Assembly (NCBI GenBank): GCA_947039785.1
Contig: CAMQZX010000014.1
Span: 1-32,522 of the forward strand
Reading direction: 5' to 3'
Length of the DNA stretch: 32,522 nt
DNA from: an uncultured Lachnospiraceae bacterium
GTDB lineage: Bacteria > Bacillota > Clostridia > Lachnospirales > Lachnospiraceae
Shown here: in pieces, positions 31,832-32,522 of the stretch
How positions within the stretch are numbered: the stretch's first letter is position 1
Layout of the letters: the number at the start of each line of letters is the position of its first letter
Notes under the pieces: model-generated
The model's input: the letters and a program-made list of their open reading frames with translations, nothing else
Databases searched by the model: none
What the model was told of the DNA's origin: nothing
Made by a program: the position numbers and the translations under genes

Positions 31832-32446
31832 ATGGTAATCCAGAAAGTGACAGACGCATCATTTCAAAAATACGGCAAAGTGATTCAGGGGCTGCCCGCT
31901 GCTGATATTATTGCCGCTATGGCATCCACACCAGTGCCGGAGGATGTCATCTATGTAGCTTCCGTGCCGGAGCTGGAAGCCTGTGACAGTGCCGGGGATA
32001 TTGCATACAGTCTGTATGGTGGAATGCCCATTCAGATTGGCTACTGCAATGGCCATAACAAGTACTTAAATGCATTAGAGTATCACAGAGATTCTGAGAT
32101 CAATATTGCAGTGAAGGATCTGGTACTGCTTTTGGGACAGGAGCAGGATATCCAAGCAGATCACACCTACGATACATCTAAGGTAGAAGCATTTTTGGTT
32201 CCGGCAGGAACTGTTATTGAAGTCTATGCAACAACACTGCATTATGCGCCATGTCACGTCAATGAAGATGGGTTCCAGTGTGTAGTAGTATTGCCGAAGG
32301 GAACCAACACAGACATTCGGAAGGAAGAAGGCATAACTTTGGAAGATAAGCTGCTGTTTGCCCGAAACAAATGGCTCATCGCCCATGAAGACGCTAAAGT
32401 TGACGGAGCATTCAACGGACTGAAAGGTGAAAACCTACACATTTAA
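31832..32446 (+). CDS. DUF4867-like (cupin-type) protein of unknown function
   Basis: 204 aa, cytosolic by appearance (no signal or TM). It resembles from memory the DUF4867 proteins of Lachnospiraceae: MVIQKVTDASFQKYGKVI, then MPIQIGYCNGHN, LEYHRDSEINIAVKDLVLLLG, EAFLVPAGTVIEVYATTLHYAPCHV and ARNKWLIAHEDAK. The repeated short beta segments and the H-x-D/E and HYAPCH histidines suggest a cupin barrel with a possible metal site; this is inference. ATG 31832 is chosen over 31817 because GGGAGG lies just before it. Stands alone with its own promoter; the next gene is cut off by the window end. Confidence 0.8.
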   Translation: MVIQKVTDASFQKYGKVIQGLPAADIIAAMASTPVPEDVIYVASVPELEACDSAGDIAYSLYGGMPIQIGYCNGHNKYLNALEYHRDSEINIAVKDLVLLLGQEQDIQADHTYDTSKVEAFLVPAGTVIEVYATTLHYAPCHVNEDGFQCVVVLPKGTNTDIRKEEGITLEDKLLFARNKWLIAHEDAKVDGAFNGLKGENLHI

Positions 32447-32476
32447 TGAAATAAAACATAATTAAAGGACATATAT

Positions 32477-32522
32477 CTGTCTCTTATACACATCTGACGC
32501 TGCCGACGAAGCTAGAAGTGTA
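32477..32522. other. Nextera adapter read-through (library artefact)
   Basis: 32477-32495 is the complete inverted Tn5 mosaic end, CTGTCTCTTATACACATCT. 32496-32509 (GACGCTGCCGACGA) is the Nextera read-2-side adapter. 32510-32517 (AGCTAGAA) is the reverse complement of index TTCTAGCT, which I recall as S515, and 32518-32522 begins the next adapter part. This is not genomic. Confidence 0.97.

Noticed and set aside
32477-32495. A genuine Tn5/IS50 end
   Set aside because: The following bases are Nextera adapter and index in exact order, so it is a library artefact.

Overview
The window is a 32.5 kb assembled fragment from a low-to-moderate GC Firmicute, most likely a Lachnospiraceae member (Blautia-like; inferred). 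Supporting signs are AGGAGG ribosome-binding sites, a rapZ-whiA-HPr/Crh cluster, C+ type S14 and L36 with a C- type S4, an enlarged L17, several secreted choline-binding-type wall hydrolases and a DUF4867-like gene. Both ends carry Tn5/Nextera library-adapter sequence (1-13 and 32477-32522), so genomic sequence is about 14-32476.

Layout. 14-1966: the 5' end of an unidentified minus-strand gene divergent from araA (L-arabinose isomerase), which has its own terminator. 2053-6070: a compact plus-strand operon, tcdA-murB-rapZ-whiA-crh-like, with ATGA overlaps at two junctions. It links tRNA modification, peptidoglycan precursor synthesis and the RapZ/WhiA/Crh regulators, and it ends in a bidirectional terminator shared with a convergent GNAT acetyltransferase. 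7062-8225: a two-TM protein with a degenerate signal-peptidase-like domain and a long charged tail.

8416-25320: the S10-spc-alpha ribosomal protein supercluster, rpsJ to rplQ, including secY, adk, map, infA, rpmJ (too short for a usual ORF cutoff) and rpoA. Two near-ideal promoters with identical hexamers (TTGCAT-17-TATACT) lie before rpsJ and before rpmJ. The spacers are unusual: a folded S10 leader, a seven-hairpin array with a perfect 47-bp tandem duplication (rpsS-rplV), a repeat-rich spacer (rpsN-rpsH), a foldable secY-adk spacer, and multibranched RNA folds before rpsM and before rpsD. The last two are candidate r-protein autoregulatory leaders and are the most interesting unexplained material here. 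The supercluster ends in two terminators; the ECF transporter genes and truA that often follow rplQ in Firmicutes are absent.

25407-32446: an accessory surface/wall region. It holds an orphan wecE/rffA-type sugar aminotransferase predicted to have a leaderless mRNA, a GH25 lysozyme and an Amidase_3 protein in tandem with related wall-binding repeats, a MITE-like palindromic repeat related to one before the S10 promoter, an orotate-PRTase-like protein that lacks the acidic pair of its PRPP motif, a GH73-type glucosaminidase, and a DUF4867-like protein.

All folds and promoters were read by eye from complementarity and consensus matches; no folding program or database search was run.
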